8,590 bases of DNA from Actinomycetota bacterium. GTDB lineage: Bacteria; Actinomycetota; Actinomycetes; Actinomycetales; Microbacteriaceae. The notes beneath the pieces are model-generated. The model saw nothing but the letters and a program-made list of their open reading frames with translations, ran no database searches and was not told where the DNA came from. The stretch spans positions 1 through 8,590 of the forward strand of contig WLDW01000028.1 of the NCBI GenBank assembly GCA_009704605.1. Direction: 5' to 3'. Shown here in pieces: positions 1-5,823 of the stretch; the first letter of the stretch is position 1, and every line of letters begins with the position of its first letter. Made by a program: the position numbers and the translations under genes.

Positions 1-7
1 ACTCTTT

Positions 8-135
8 TCCTACACCTCAGAAAACCAAAGTTGGGAACAGTAAAACAGCAGCTCTTGGGCGAAGTCGCACCAATTTTGTTTCGAAAGTTTCAGTCACTCT
101 CTAATCTTCCCGCTTTGCAGTTCTGAGGTGTAGGA
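8..135. repeat. 15-bp perfect inverted repeat (arms 8-22 and 121-135)
   Basis: TCCTACACCTCAGAA at 8-22 is the exact reverse complement of TTCTGAGGTGTAGGA at 121-135, separated by 98 bases. The right arm is inside the birA 3' end (codons for VLHLRT). The left arm contains the TGA that ends the short downstream frame. Identity stops sharply at both ends of the arms. There is no T-tract, and the spacing is too long for an ordinary terminator. Confidence 0.85.
17..97 (-). pseudogene. Short reading frame resembling the start of a PH-like membrane protein, stopped early
   Basis: Four bases after the birA stop a GTG begins a 26-codon frame that ends at TGA (plus 17-19). GGGAAG lies about 8 bases upstream and could act as a ribosome binding site. 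The peptide has a basic stretch (KLVRLRPRAA) followed by a hydrophobic one (VLLFPTLVF). This resembles, from memory, the N-terminus of PH-domain membrane proteins often encoded next to birA in actinobacteria. The frame breaks inside an arm of a 15-bp inverted repeat whose other arm lies in birA, so the stop may be a real truncation, a frameshift or a sequence artefact. With only 97 bases available, it could also be a chance frame. Confidence 0.3.
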
Positions 136-880
136 CATCGCCAGCAGAGACAGTTAGTGTCTTGGTGGCACTCAAAACTTGCAACCTACCACTCTCGTCT
201 ATTCCGATTGCCTCGCCAACTGCCGATGAGCCATCTGGAAACAAGACCTCAACCAGCTCTCCGATAGTTGCCGATGACTCAATGATTCTCGCTCGCAAGC
301 CACTAGATACCGCGTCACCGCCAGCTTCAACAAAGTCCAAGTAAAGCTGCTGGAATCCACTTAGGGTTTGCGCCAGCAAGCTATCTCTATCGAGACTGGT
401 TGCACCTTCTACTAATAAAGAAGTAGCAGAGCCAGTTGGTAGGTCTTGTGCGGTTTGGTTCACGTTGATTCCAAAACCAACCACCACAGCCGAAAGGTCT
501 GAATTTGCTTCGGCCAGTATTCCGCTTATCTTCTGACCTTTCACCAAAACATCGTTTGGCCACTTGATCTTGGATTCGATACCCACTTCGGCGAGCGCGG
601 ACTTGATCGCCTCAGCCATCATCAAACTAAGCCACCCGATTGCAGAGTCGTTCTTGAAACTCGGCCGAAGTAAAACCGAGGCCATAACCGAGCTGCCAGG
701 AGCTGCCTGCCACTTTCGATCCAGGCGACCCCGCCCGGCTGTTTGAAACTCCGTTATAAGGGTAAAAAACTGTGGATGTTGATTTGAGGCCGCTTGGGCC
801 AAAAGGTCCTGGTTCGTGGATCCAGTTTCCGCAAGCGCCAACAGGCCTTTAGCTACTAGAGAGGTCTTGGGGTAGTCCAT
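101..880 (-). CDS. birA: Biotin-[acetyl-CoA-carboxylase] ligase (class I BirA)
   Basis: A 259-residue ligase that activates biotin with ATP to biotinyl-5'-AMP and transfers it to the lysine of biotin-carrier domains in the cytoplasm. Visible motifs are ETGSTNQDL (18-26), the biotinyl-AMP loop GRGRLDRKW (49-57), KWPND with the conserved Lys106 (106-110), SGILAEA (119-125) and GFGINVN (135-141). A small C-terminal beta domain spans roughly 205-255. The protein begins directly with the catalytic domain and lacks the N-terminal helix-turn-helix of E. coli BirA, so it should not repress transcription itself. The ATG has no clear Shine-Dalgarno but sits 6 bases after a TAGGCT -10-like box, suggesting a leaderless transcript. 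It is divergent from the carboxylase beta and epsilon genes, whose holoenzyme is its likely target. Confidence 0.95.
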   Translation of the reverse strand: MDYPKTSLVAKGLLALAETGSTNQDLLAQAASNQHPQFFTLITEFQTAGRGRLDRKWQAAPGSSVMASVLLRPSFKNDSAIGWLSLMMAEAIKSALAEVGIESKIKWPNDVLVKGQKISGILAEANSDLSAVVVGFGINVNQTAQDLPTGSATSLLVEGATSLDRDSLLAQTLSGFQQLYLDFVEAGGDAVSSGLRARIIESSATIGELVEVLFPDGSSAVGEAIGIDESGRLQVLSATKTLTVSAGDVLHLRTAKRED

Positions 881-886
881 AGGTAA

Positions 887-892
887 AGCCTA
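887..892 (-). promoter_or_regulatory. Putative -10 box of a leaderless birA promoter
   Basis: On the minus strand TAGGCT is followed by six bases (TTACCT) and then the birA ATG. This places the expected transcription start at or next to the A of the start codon. No ribosome binding site is visible and the -35 region is poor. The same geometry and nearly the same bases occur before maf. Confidence 0.45.
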
Positions 893-922
893 GGCCAGGG
901 CTGGTTTGTAGGAATCCTCACC

Positions 923-936
923 AATATGGAAATATT
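923..936. promoter_or_regulatory. Dyad AATAT-GGAA-ATATT between birA and the carboxylase genes
   Basis: A perfect 5-4-5 dyad lies in the only intergenic region between the divergent birA and carboxyltransferase genes, about 40 bases upstream of each putative -10 box. The position would suit an operator serving both directions, but a 14-bp AT-rich dyad can occur by chance. It does not match the BioR or BioQ operators I know. Confidence 0.25.
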
Positions 937-974
937 CTCTGCGTTAAGCTGCAATAACATCACCTATGACCTCC

Positions 975-980
975 TATAAA
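975..980 (+). promoter_or_regulatory. Putative -10 box of the carboxylase beta/epsilon operon
   Basis: TATAAA closely matches the TATAAT consensus. It predicts a start near 987 and an untranslated leader of about 30 bases that carries the GGAGAG ribosome binding site at 1009-1014. No good -35 hexamer is seen 16-18 bases upstream. This placement argues against the longer reading frame starting at 982, which would begin before the transcript does. Confidence 0.4.
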
Positions 981-1017
981 GTTGGTCCGACACTGCCAAA
1001 AAGCATATGGAGAGACA

Positions 1018-2616
1018 TTGACTGAAAAGCGCTCAGAGGCAGACCTTTCCACCACTGCCGGCAAAATCGAAGACCTTAGGCACCGCTACCACGAGGCGGT
1101 TCACGCCAATGGTGATGCCGCTGTCAAAAAACAGCACGCTAAGGGAAAAAAGACCGCTCGCGAAAGAATCGACATCCTTTTGGATAAAGGCTCTTTTGTT
1201 GAGGTAGACGAGTTTGTTCGTCATAGATCCAATGCTTTTGGCATGGATGTCAATCGCCCCTACGGTGACTCCGTAGTAACTGGATTTGGAACCATCCACG
1301 GCAGACAAGTTGCCGTTTACTCCCAGGACTTCACGGTCTTTGGTGGATCTCTTGGTGAAGCAGCTGGAAACAAAATCATCAAGATTATGGATCTGGCCAT
1401 TTCAACAGGTGTTCCGATTATTGGAATCTTGGATTCCGGCGGAGCCAGAATCCAAGAAGGTGTTGTGGCTCTTGGTAAGTACGGCGAGATTTTTAGAAAA
1501 AACACCATGGCCTCAGGTGTTATTCCACAGATTTCAATCATCATGGGTCCAGCTGCAGGTGGCGCTGTTTACTCCCCCGCATTGACCGACTTTGTGATCA
1601 TGGTTGATAAGACCTCAAACATGTTTGTTACCGGACCCGATGTGATCTTGACCGTAACGGGTGAAGAAGTTGGCATGGAAGAGCTCGGCGGTGCCAGGGC
1701 ACATAACGAAACTTCTGGAGTTGCTCACTACCTAGCAAGTGATGAAGATGACGCTCTCGACTACGCGCGTAACATGCTTAGCTTTTTGCCGCAAAATAAC
1801 TTGGCAGAAACAGTTGTCTACGACTCACACTCTGAGCTTGAAATAACCGAGTTTGATAAGAAACTAAACACTCTGATTCCCGACTCACCAAACCAGCCCT
1901 ATGACATGCGAACCGTAATCGAACACCTGGTTGACGAGGCAAACTTTTTGGAAGTTCAACCGCTATTTGCCCCGAACATCCTGATTGGTTTTGCCCGAGT
2001 TGACGGACGAAGTGTTGGAATCATTGCTAACCAGCCATCTGCGATGGCAGGAACACTCAACATTGACGCGGGTGAGAAAGCGGCTCGCTTTGTTCGCTTC
2101 TGCGATGCGTTTTCTATTCCTATTGTCACGCTGGTGGATGTTCCAGGATATCTTCCTGGAACCGATCAGGAGTGGGCCGGCGTTATCAGGCGCGGGGCAA
2201 AGTTGTTATACGCATACGCAGAAGCAACCGTTCCACTAGTTACTGTGATTACCCGAAAAGCATATGGTGGCGCATACATCGTCATGGGCTCAAAACAGCT
2301 TGGTGCAGATATCAACTTGGCTTGGCCAAGCGCTGAAATTGCGGTTATGGGTGGTCAGGGAGCTGTGAACATTTTGTTTCGCGACAAGATCAAAGAAGCA
2401 GAGGAAGCCGGTAAGGACATAGCCAAAGTTCGTGCCGAGCTAGCTGCCGAATACACCTATAACGTTGCTTCGCCATTCTTAGCAGCTGAGCGAGGTGAGC
2501 TCGATGGAGTTATTGAACCAGCAGCCACCAGAGTCTCAATCATCAAGGCCCTTCGAGCTCTGCGCACCAAGCGCGCATCGCTACCTCCTAAAAAACATGG
2601 AAATATTCCGCTCTAA
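1018..2616 (+). CDS. Acyl-CoA carboxylase beta subunit (carboxyltransferase)
   Basis: A 532-residue biotin-dependent carboxyltransferase of the PccB/AccD5/AccB type, which moves carboxyl from carboxybiotin to an acyl-CoA to give malonyl- or methylmalonyl-CoA in the cytoplasm. It has the two crotonase-like halves of the family. The N-terminal half carries SGGARIQEG (Gly141-Gly142) and [14 protein letters not shown] (Gly181-Gly182). The C-terminal half carries [13 protein letters not shown] and [14 protein letters not shown] (Gly417-Gly418). Residue 421 is Ile, at the position equivalent to Asp422 of Streptomyces coelicolor PccB, where Ile is associated with acetyl-CoA use. The TTG at 1018 is chosen because GGAGAG lies 3 bases upstream. 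A frame extended to TTG 982 would add 12 poorly supported residues and lacks a binding site. It overlaps the epsilon gene by one base. Length is normal for the family. Whether it is an AccB or a PccB is not certain. Confidence 0.95.
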   Translation: MTEKRSEADLSTTAGKIEDLRHRYHEAVHANGDAAVKKQHAKGKKTARERIDILLDKGSFVEVDEFVRHRSNAFGMDVNRPYGDSVVTGFGTIHGRQVAVYSQDFTVFGGSLGEAAGNKIIKIMDLAISTGVPIIGILDSGGARIQEGVVALGKYGEIFRKNTMASGVIPQISIIMGPAAGGAVYSPALTDFVIMVDKTSNMFVTGPDVILTVTGEEVGMEELGGARAHNETSGVAHYLASDEDDALDYARNMLSFLPQNNLAETVVYDSHSELEITEFDKKLNTLIPDSPNQPYDMRTVIEHLVDEANFLEVQPLFAPNILIGFARVDGRSVGIIANQPSAMAGTLNIDAGEKAARFVRFCDAFSIPIVTLVDVPGYLPGTDQEWAGVIRRGAKLLYAYAEATVPLVTVITRKAYGGAYIVMGSKQLGADINLAWPSAEIAVMGGQGAVNILFRDKIKEAEEAGKDIAKVRAELAAEYTYNVASPFLAAERGELDGVIEPAATRVSIIKALRALRTKRASLPPKKHGNIPL

Positions 2617-2840
2617 TGCCAAACTCTGAAGACAAAGATCTAGCAACTGAGCTAGAAGTCATTTCTGGAAATCCAACCGAGCAGGAGTTAGCAGCGGTGG
2701 TAGCCGTTTTGCGCGAGGCAGTCAGCAACAGTGAGTCGGCACAACCAGAACCCAACTGGGCCAAAGGTAGCCAGATGCTTCGCGAGAGCAACGTCTCTGG
2801 AGCTCTAGAGTGGCGATCAGATTTCAAGGGCGAAATTTAG
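2616..2840 (+). CDS. Acyl-CoA carboxylase epsilon subunit (AccE-like)
   Basis: A 74-residue protein matching the small ACC_epsilon family found in actinobacteria. The diagnostic segment is VISGNPTEQELAAVVAVLRE (residues 15-34), followed by a polar linker, a Trp at 48 and a C-terminal LEWRSDFKG. Known epsilon subunits bind the beta chain and stimulate assembly or activity of the alpha-beta complex. The ATG shares its A with the beta-chain stop (TAATG), so translation is probably coupled and the two products made in fixed proportion. No strong independent ribosome binding site is seen. The product is acidic, as is usual for this family. Confidence 0.88.
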   Translation: MPNSEDKDLATELEVISGNPTEQELAAVVAVLREAVSNSESAQPEPNWAKGSQMLRESNVSGALEWRSDFKGEI

Positions 2841-2856
2841 TCCCCCAAAATGGGGA
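2841..2856. other. Short hairpin directly after the epsilon-subunit stop
   Basis: TCCCCCAAAATGGGGA can fold with a 5-bp GC-rich stem and a small loop. There is no T-tract, so as a terminator it would be weak. It may protect or process the 3' end of the carboxylase transcript. Confidence 0.3.
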
Positions 2857-2895
2857 CGCCTCAGACCGAGTATTTTGCACTGGCCTGGACGGGCA

Positions 2896-2908
2896 TTAAC
2901 TAGGTTAA
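2896..2908. promoter_or_regulatory. Dyad TTAAC-TAG-GTTAA
   Basis: A perfect 5-3-5 dyad overlaps the putative -10 box of the candidate small RNA. Its position would suit a repressor site. It is too short to be convincing alone. Confidence 0.25.
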
Positions 2909-2963
2909 GAGAAGAACCATTCGGTAGTAGCTATCAGGGGAAAGCTTGAATGGTTTGGGGGTT

Positions 2964-3001
2964 GAGACCCGGGCCCGTATACAGCCCGGGTTCTCCATTT
3001 T
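2964..3001 (+). terminator. GC-rich intrinsic terminator between convergent genes
   Basis: ACCCGGGC (2967-2974) pairs with GCCCGGGT (2984-2991) around a 9-base loop. GAG/CTC (2964-2966 and 2993-2995) extends the stem past a bulged T at 2992. The plus-strand stem is followed by CATTTT. It ends plus-strand transcription from the carboxylase genes or the candidate small RNA. The minus-strand cassette stops at 3000, just beside it, so the hairpin may also serve that strand, though there is no T-tract on that side. Confidence 0.7.
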
Positions 3002-3959
3002 AAAACTTCAAGAAAACATCTGGTGCTGCGGTGCCTGCTCTAGAGGCAACGAAGGTAGCGTTTATCTGTCCACCGCGAGGTGCACGAATGGTGACTCTTC
3101 CACTAGAAATCTGATCGAGTTGCGCTGCTAGTTTTTGCCTTAGCTCAGCTTTGAAATTTTCAGCCAAAGCTACCAGCCCGCCTTCATCCAAAACAACAAC
3201 TTCAATACCTCGCAGGCGAGCGGATCGGATAGCTTCCTGCATTTTGGAATCTATTAGTTCTCGACCTCGAATACTGTCGCGCAACTGGGCTTCCAAGAGC
3301 TTTGCTTCTTGTCTGGATTCTTCATCTAATTCACCGGCTGCAATTTTTTGAAGAAGTGGATACGAGACACGTAAAGTCTCACTAAGCCTTCGAGATCTCT
3401 CCATTCGAGTTGAAGACTCAATTGCTGCGGCAGCTTCAATCTCGATTGCTTTATCTAGGTAGGTTTGAGTTTCGGTATCAATTCGAGTGAGTGCATAAGA
3501 GAGCACATTGGTTGCCACAATTAAGCTCAAGGCCCCGGCTAGCCCACTGTTAAACATCGTTTCGGTTCCACCCCAAACCAAAACCTCTAGGGACAAAACG
3601 CCCGCTCCAATCCAAGAAACTGCTTGCTGGCCTCTGATGGCAGTAACCGCCAGTAGAGCACCTAACCCGGATACATACCAACTTGTTTGAGAGTCCACGG
3701 TTGCCACATCGATTGCCTCATGGATTAGCTGGGGAACAATCACAACAACTAAAAGATTGACCCAAGCCAAAAGCGCTGGCATCTCTCGGGTGCGGTAGTA
3801 AAAAACTGAAAGCAACGCCACAAAAACGTATATAAGGATTGCCACCATGGCAAACATCCAGTGGTCATAGCGATCAAATCCAATAAGCGCGGTAACGGGT
3901 GGGTTGAGCACCAATAAGGCACCAACTACCTGAACTAACCAAAGCGGGAGCCTAAACAC
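3000..3959 (-). CDS. Membrane protein with degenerate kinase-like cytoplasmic region (putative pseudokinase partner)
   Basis: 319 residues. Six hydrophobic segments (about 5-27, 33-54, 61-80, 94-110, 114-132, 138-160) form a membrane domain. A long charged helical stretch (163-250) follows, then a small alpha/beta-like tail (250-305, with GIEVVVLDEGG). The layout mirrors the neighbouring sensor kinase, but the helical part has no phosphoacceptor His and the tail lacks recognisable N, G1 and G2 ATP-binding boxes. It is therefore unlikely to be an active kinase. It may be a signal-sensing or modulating partner, or a heterodimer subunit, of the upstream kinase. The GTG start overlaps the kinase gene by 8 bases and has GGAG 5 bases upstream, indicating tight coupling. 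It is the last gene of the cassette and ends beside the terminator. The structural reading is solid; the role is inference. Confidence 0.7.
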   Translation of the reverse strand: MFRLPLWLVQVVGALLVLNPPVTALIGFDRYDHWMFAMVAILIYVFVALLSVFYYRTREMPALLAWVNLLVVVIVPQLIHEAIDVATVDSQTSWYVSGLGALLAVTAIRGQQAVSWIGAGVLSLEVLVWGGTETMFNSGLAGALSLIVATNVLSYALTRIDTETQTYLDKAIEIEAAAAIESSTRMERSRRLSETLRVSYPLLQKIAAGELDEESRQEAKLLEAQLRDSIRGRELIDSKMQEAIRSARLRGIEVVVLDEGGLVALAENFKAELRQKLAAQLDQISSGRVTIRAPRGGQINATFVASRAGTAAPDVFLKF

Positions 3960-5142
3960 TTGGGCTCCACTCCAGCACTACGTCGGTGCCTTTTCCAGGT
4001 TCCGATCTAATGAAGACTCGACCGCCCACAGATTTAACTCGACCAATAATGGAAAGCTGAATACCAAGGCGGTCCTTGGGGATCTTGGAAGCTCGAAATC
4101 CCTTTCCCGTATCGCTCACCACTATCTTCAAGCCTTTGCCGGCGCTCTGAAGCGAAACGCTCCTTTTTGCAGAACCGCCCCCGTGCTTAGTTGAGTTATC
4201 AACTGCTTGAAGTGTGGCTTCGGTTAGGGCCTCTGAAACAAGTTCTGGTACGAGTGAGTTGTTCGTTTGCTGAAGCGAAACTTCAAAACTTGGGTGCACC
4301 TCGTGAATTCTGTTTTGAAGTGCCTCAAAGAAACTGACTTGTGTAATGGCAGTAGTAGGTTTCAGTGAAGCGGTATCTGAGTCCAGTCTTCTCATTGCCT
4401 CGGTTGCCGACTCTCTCGCTAGAGATACCTCTTCAGGGGTTTGGGCTTTGGATGCAACCAACAGAGTTGTTAGGACGCTGTCGTGGACCAGGGCGTCCAA
4501 TCTTGATTGCTCTAATTCCACAGCCTGACTCTGAGCACTCTTGACGCTACTGGCAATTAAGTTTTGATTTGCAAAGTCTGTTTTTGCTGCTTGCCATCTT
4601 GCGGCCGCTGCCATTGTCGTAGCGATTGAAGCCAAAACAAACAAATGCAACGAGTCCTGGATTGCCAGAATTAGTTCACCGGAACCGCCACTCGGTGATA
4701 CTCGTATGGATATCCAACCCAAGGAAACGATAAAGATGTAAACAACCCCAAGCCAAAAGCGAAACGAGATACCTGCGGCAACTGCAGCAATTCCAAGTAA
4801 CCACCAAATCCATGGCTTAAAGGACTCAGGCAATAGCGTGAACGAGTCGTAATGAAGCGGCCAAGTTGCCAACAGCACCAAGGTCAAAACTGGTATCGCT
4901 CTAAACCAAAACATCGACGATTGAAATGCAAAGTGACTGATCAAGAAGCCAACAACTAGGAAAGCTAGCAGCGCCACAGAAGCTACAAACACCTTGGTAT
5001 TTAGATGCTCCAGCTGCCTAAAGCCATTGACCAAAGCCTCAGAAACTACGGCGACAAGCAAAAAGGAGTAAATGCTCGCAATGAGTTGGTTTACTCGGCT
5101 TACAGAATAACTTTTTGCGGAAACTGGTCTCTTGAGGGCCAA
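3952..5142 (-). CDS. Sensor histidine kinase of the NarL/LuxR-partner type
   Basis: 396 residues. A multi-pass membrane region occupies about 17-182 (roughly six segments). Its extracytoplasmic loops are short, suggesting that it senses a signal in or near the membrane. The dimerisation helix carries LVHDSVLTTLL with phosphoacceptor His220. The C-terminal ATPase domain has the N box EATLQAVDNSTKHGG (Asn316), the G1 box SDTGKGF (Asp344) and the later LGIQLSIIGRVKSVGG and PGKGT. All catalytic elements are present, so it should autophosphorylate and pass phosphate to the adjacent response regulator. The TTG start comes immediately after the regulator stop (TAATTG), with GGAAG upstream inside the regulator gene. 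No other good start precedes the first membrane segment. The signal is unknown. Confidence 0.9.
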   Translation of the reverse strand: MALKRPVSAKSYSVSRVNQLIASIYSFLLVAVVSEALVNGFRQLEHLNTKVFVASVALLAFLVVGFLISHFAFQSSMFWFRAIPVLTLVLLATWPLHYDSFTLLPESFKPWIWWLLGIAAVAAGISFRFWLGVVYIFIVSLGWISIRVSPSGGSGELILAIQDSLHLFVLASIATTMAAAARWQAAKTDFANQNLIASSVKSAQSQAVELEQSRLDALVHDSVLTTLLVASKAQTPEEVSLARESATEAMRRLDSDTASLKPTTAITQVSFFEALQNRIHEVHPSFEVSLQQTNNSLVPELVSEALTEATLQAVDNSTKHGGGSAKRSVSLQSAGKGLKIVVSDTGKGFRASKIPKDRLGIQLSIIGRVKSVGGRVFIRSEPGKGTDVVLEWSPSV

Positions 5143-5823
5143 TTAGAGACTTCCTTCCTCAATCAAGCCATCCTCAATTGCCCGAAGCAAAAGCTCGGTC
5201 TTATTCACAGCAGGTCGTCCGATAGTTGCGTACTTATTACGGACTCGATCGATGTGTTCTTTGGCGGTAGAGACCGTGATGTTGAGAGAGTATGCCACTT
5301 GTTTTAGAGCTAAACCTGAAGCGTAAAGTGATAGCACTTCCTGCTCTCGTGGCGAAAGCTTGGCCCTGGTGAAATCTTGGTCGGCGTCAATCGCTGCTGT
5401 GGTTTGAAGATTGTTTACAAGCATTCCGGCCGCAACCATGCGGATAGCCTCGACTAATTCGCTCATGCTGTGTGATTTGGGAACAAGGGCTGCGGCACCA
5501 GCTTTTAGAGCAGCTCTTACCAACTGAGCTTTATCGGCGATGCTAAAGACTAAAACTGAAATGCCTTTTTCTACCAACATTTTGACGTTTTCTTCTACTT
5601 TTGAACCATCCGAAAGCGATAGATCTAGAACTGCAACATCGGGATTCTTTCCAGCAATTGAGCCAAGAGCAGACGCTACCGAATCCGTTGAAGCAAGCAG
5701 CTTGAAATTGTTTTGCTCGCAAACGGTAGAAAGAGCCAGCCGAATTGCTTCGTGATCATCAATAATGATCACTCTAATTTCTTGATTTCCCGTGATTGAG
5801 GAAACGGTAGAAAGTTTAATCAT
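5143..5823 (-). CDS. Two-component response regulator, NarL/FixJ family (REC + LuxR helix-turn-helix)
   Basis: 226 residues. The receiver domain (about 16-130) shows the acidic pair Asp22-Asp23, phosphoacceptor Asp67 in VAVLDLSLSDG, Ser94 in VFS and Lys116 in VPKSHS. The C-terminal LuxR-type DNA-binding domain (about 155-215) has the typical LSPREQEVLSLYASG followed by the recognition region TVSTAKEHIDRVRNKY. All residues needed for phosphorylation and DNA binding are present. The ATG overlaps the stop of the methyltransferase gene as ATGA, leaving a 15-residue N-terminal extension before the first strand. The kinase gene follows without a gap. It probably regulates transcription on phosphorylation by that kinase. 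Its targets cannot be read from the sequence, and no obvious operator was found at the head of its own cassette. Confidence 0.93.
   Translation of the reverse strand: MIKLSTVSSITGNQEIRVIIIDDHEAIRLALSTVCEQNNFKLLASTDSVASALGSIAGKNPDVAVLDLSLSDGSKVEENVKMLVEKGISVLVFSIADKAQLVRAALKAGAAALVPKSHSMSELVEAIRMVAAGMLVNNLQTTAAIDADQDFTRAKLSPREQEVLSLYASGLALKQVAYSLNITVSTAKEHIDRVRNKYATIGRPAVNKTELLLRAIEDGLIEEGSL

Larger units (their letters stand above)
2875..3001 (+). ncRNA. Candidate small RNA or structured 3' region (tentative)
   Basis: TTGCAC at 2875-2880 and TAGGTT at 2901-2906 could form a weak promoter, although the spacer of 20 is long. Transcription would start near 2913. The next bases form a hairpin with 8-bp arms AACCATTC (2915-2922) and GAATGGTT (2948-2955), containing a small inner AGCT/AGCT pairing. 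A strong terminator hairpin (2964-2995) and TTTT follow. The result would be an RNA of about 90 bases with a 5' hairpin and a 3' terminator. No open frame of note lies here and I do not recognise a known RNA family. It may equally be only the 3' untranslated region of the carboxylase mRNA. Confidence 0.25.

Noticed and set aside
982..1017. A 12-residue N-terminal extension of the carboxyltransferase from TTG 982
   Set aside because: It lacks a ribosome binding site and starts almost on the TATAAA -10 box. TTG 1018 has GGAGAG just upstream and gives a normal family length.
881..1017. BirA-type or BioR/BioQ operator
   Set aside because: The BirA here lacks a DNA-binding domain, and the dyad does not match the BioR or BioQ site patterns I know.
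2841..2999. Actinobacterial 6C-type RNA on the minus strand
   Set aside because: Only runs of four and five C are present, and they are not placed in two hairpin loops as that family requires.
2960..3000. tRNA T-arm-like GGGTTC in the structured intergenic region
   Set aside because: No acceptor, D or anticodon arms can be formed around it. The bases are better explained as one side of the terminator stem.
2946..3131. A 61-codon plus-strand frame over the terminator and the end of the pseudokinase gene
   Set aside because: It runs through the terminator hairpin and antisense to a supported gene, with no family resemblance.
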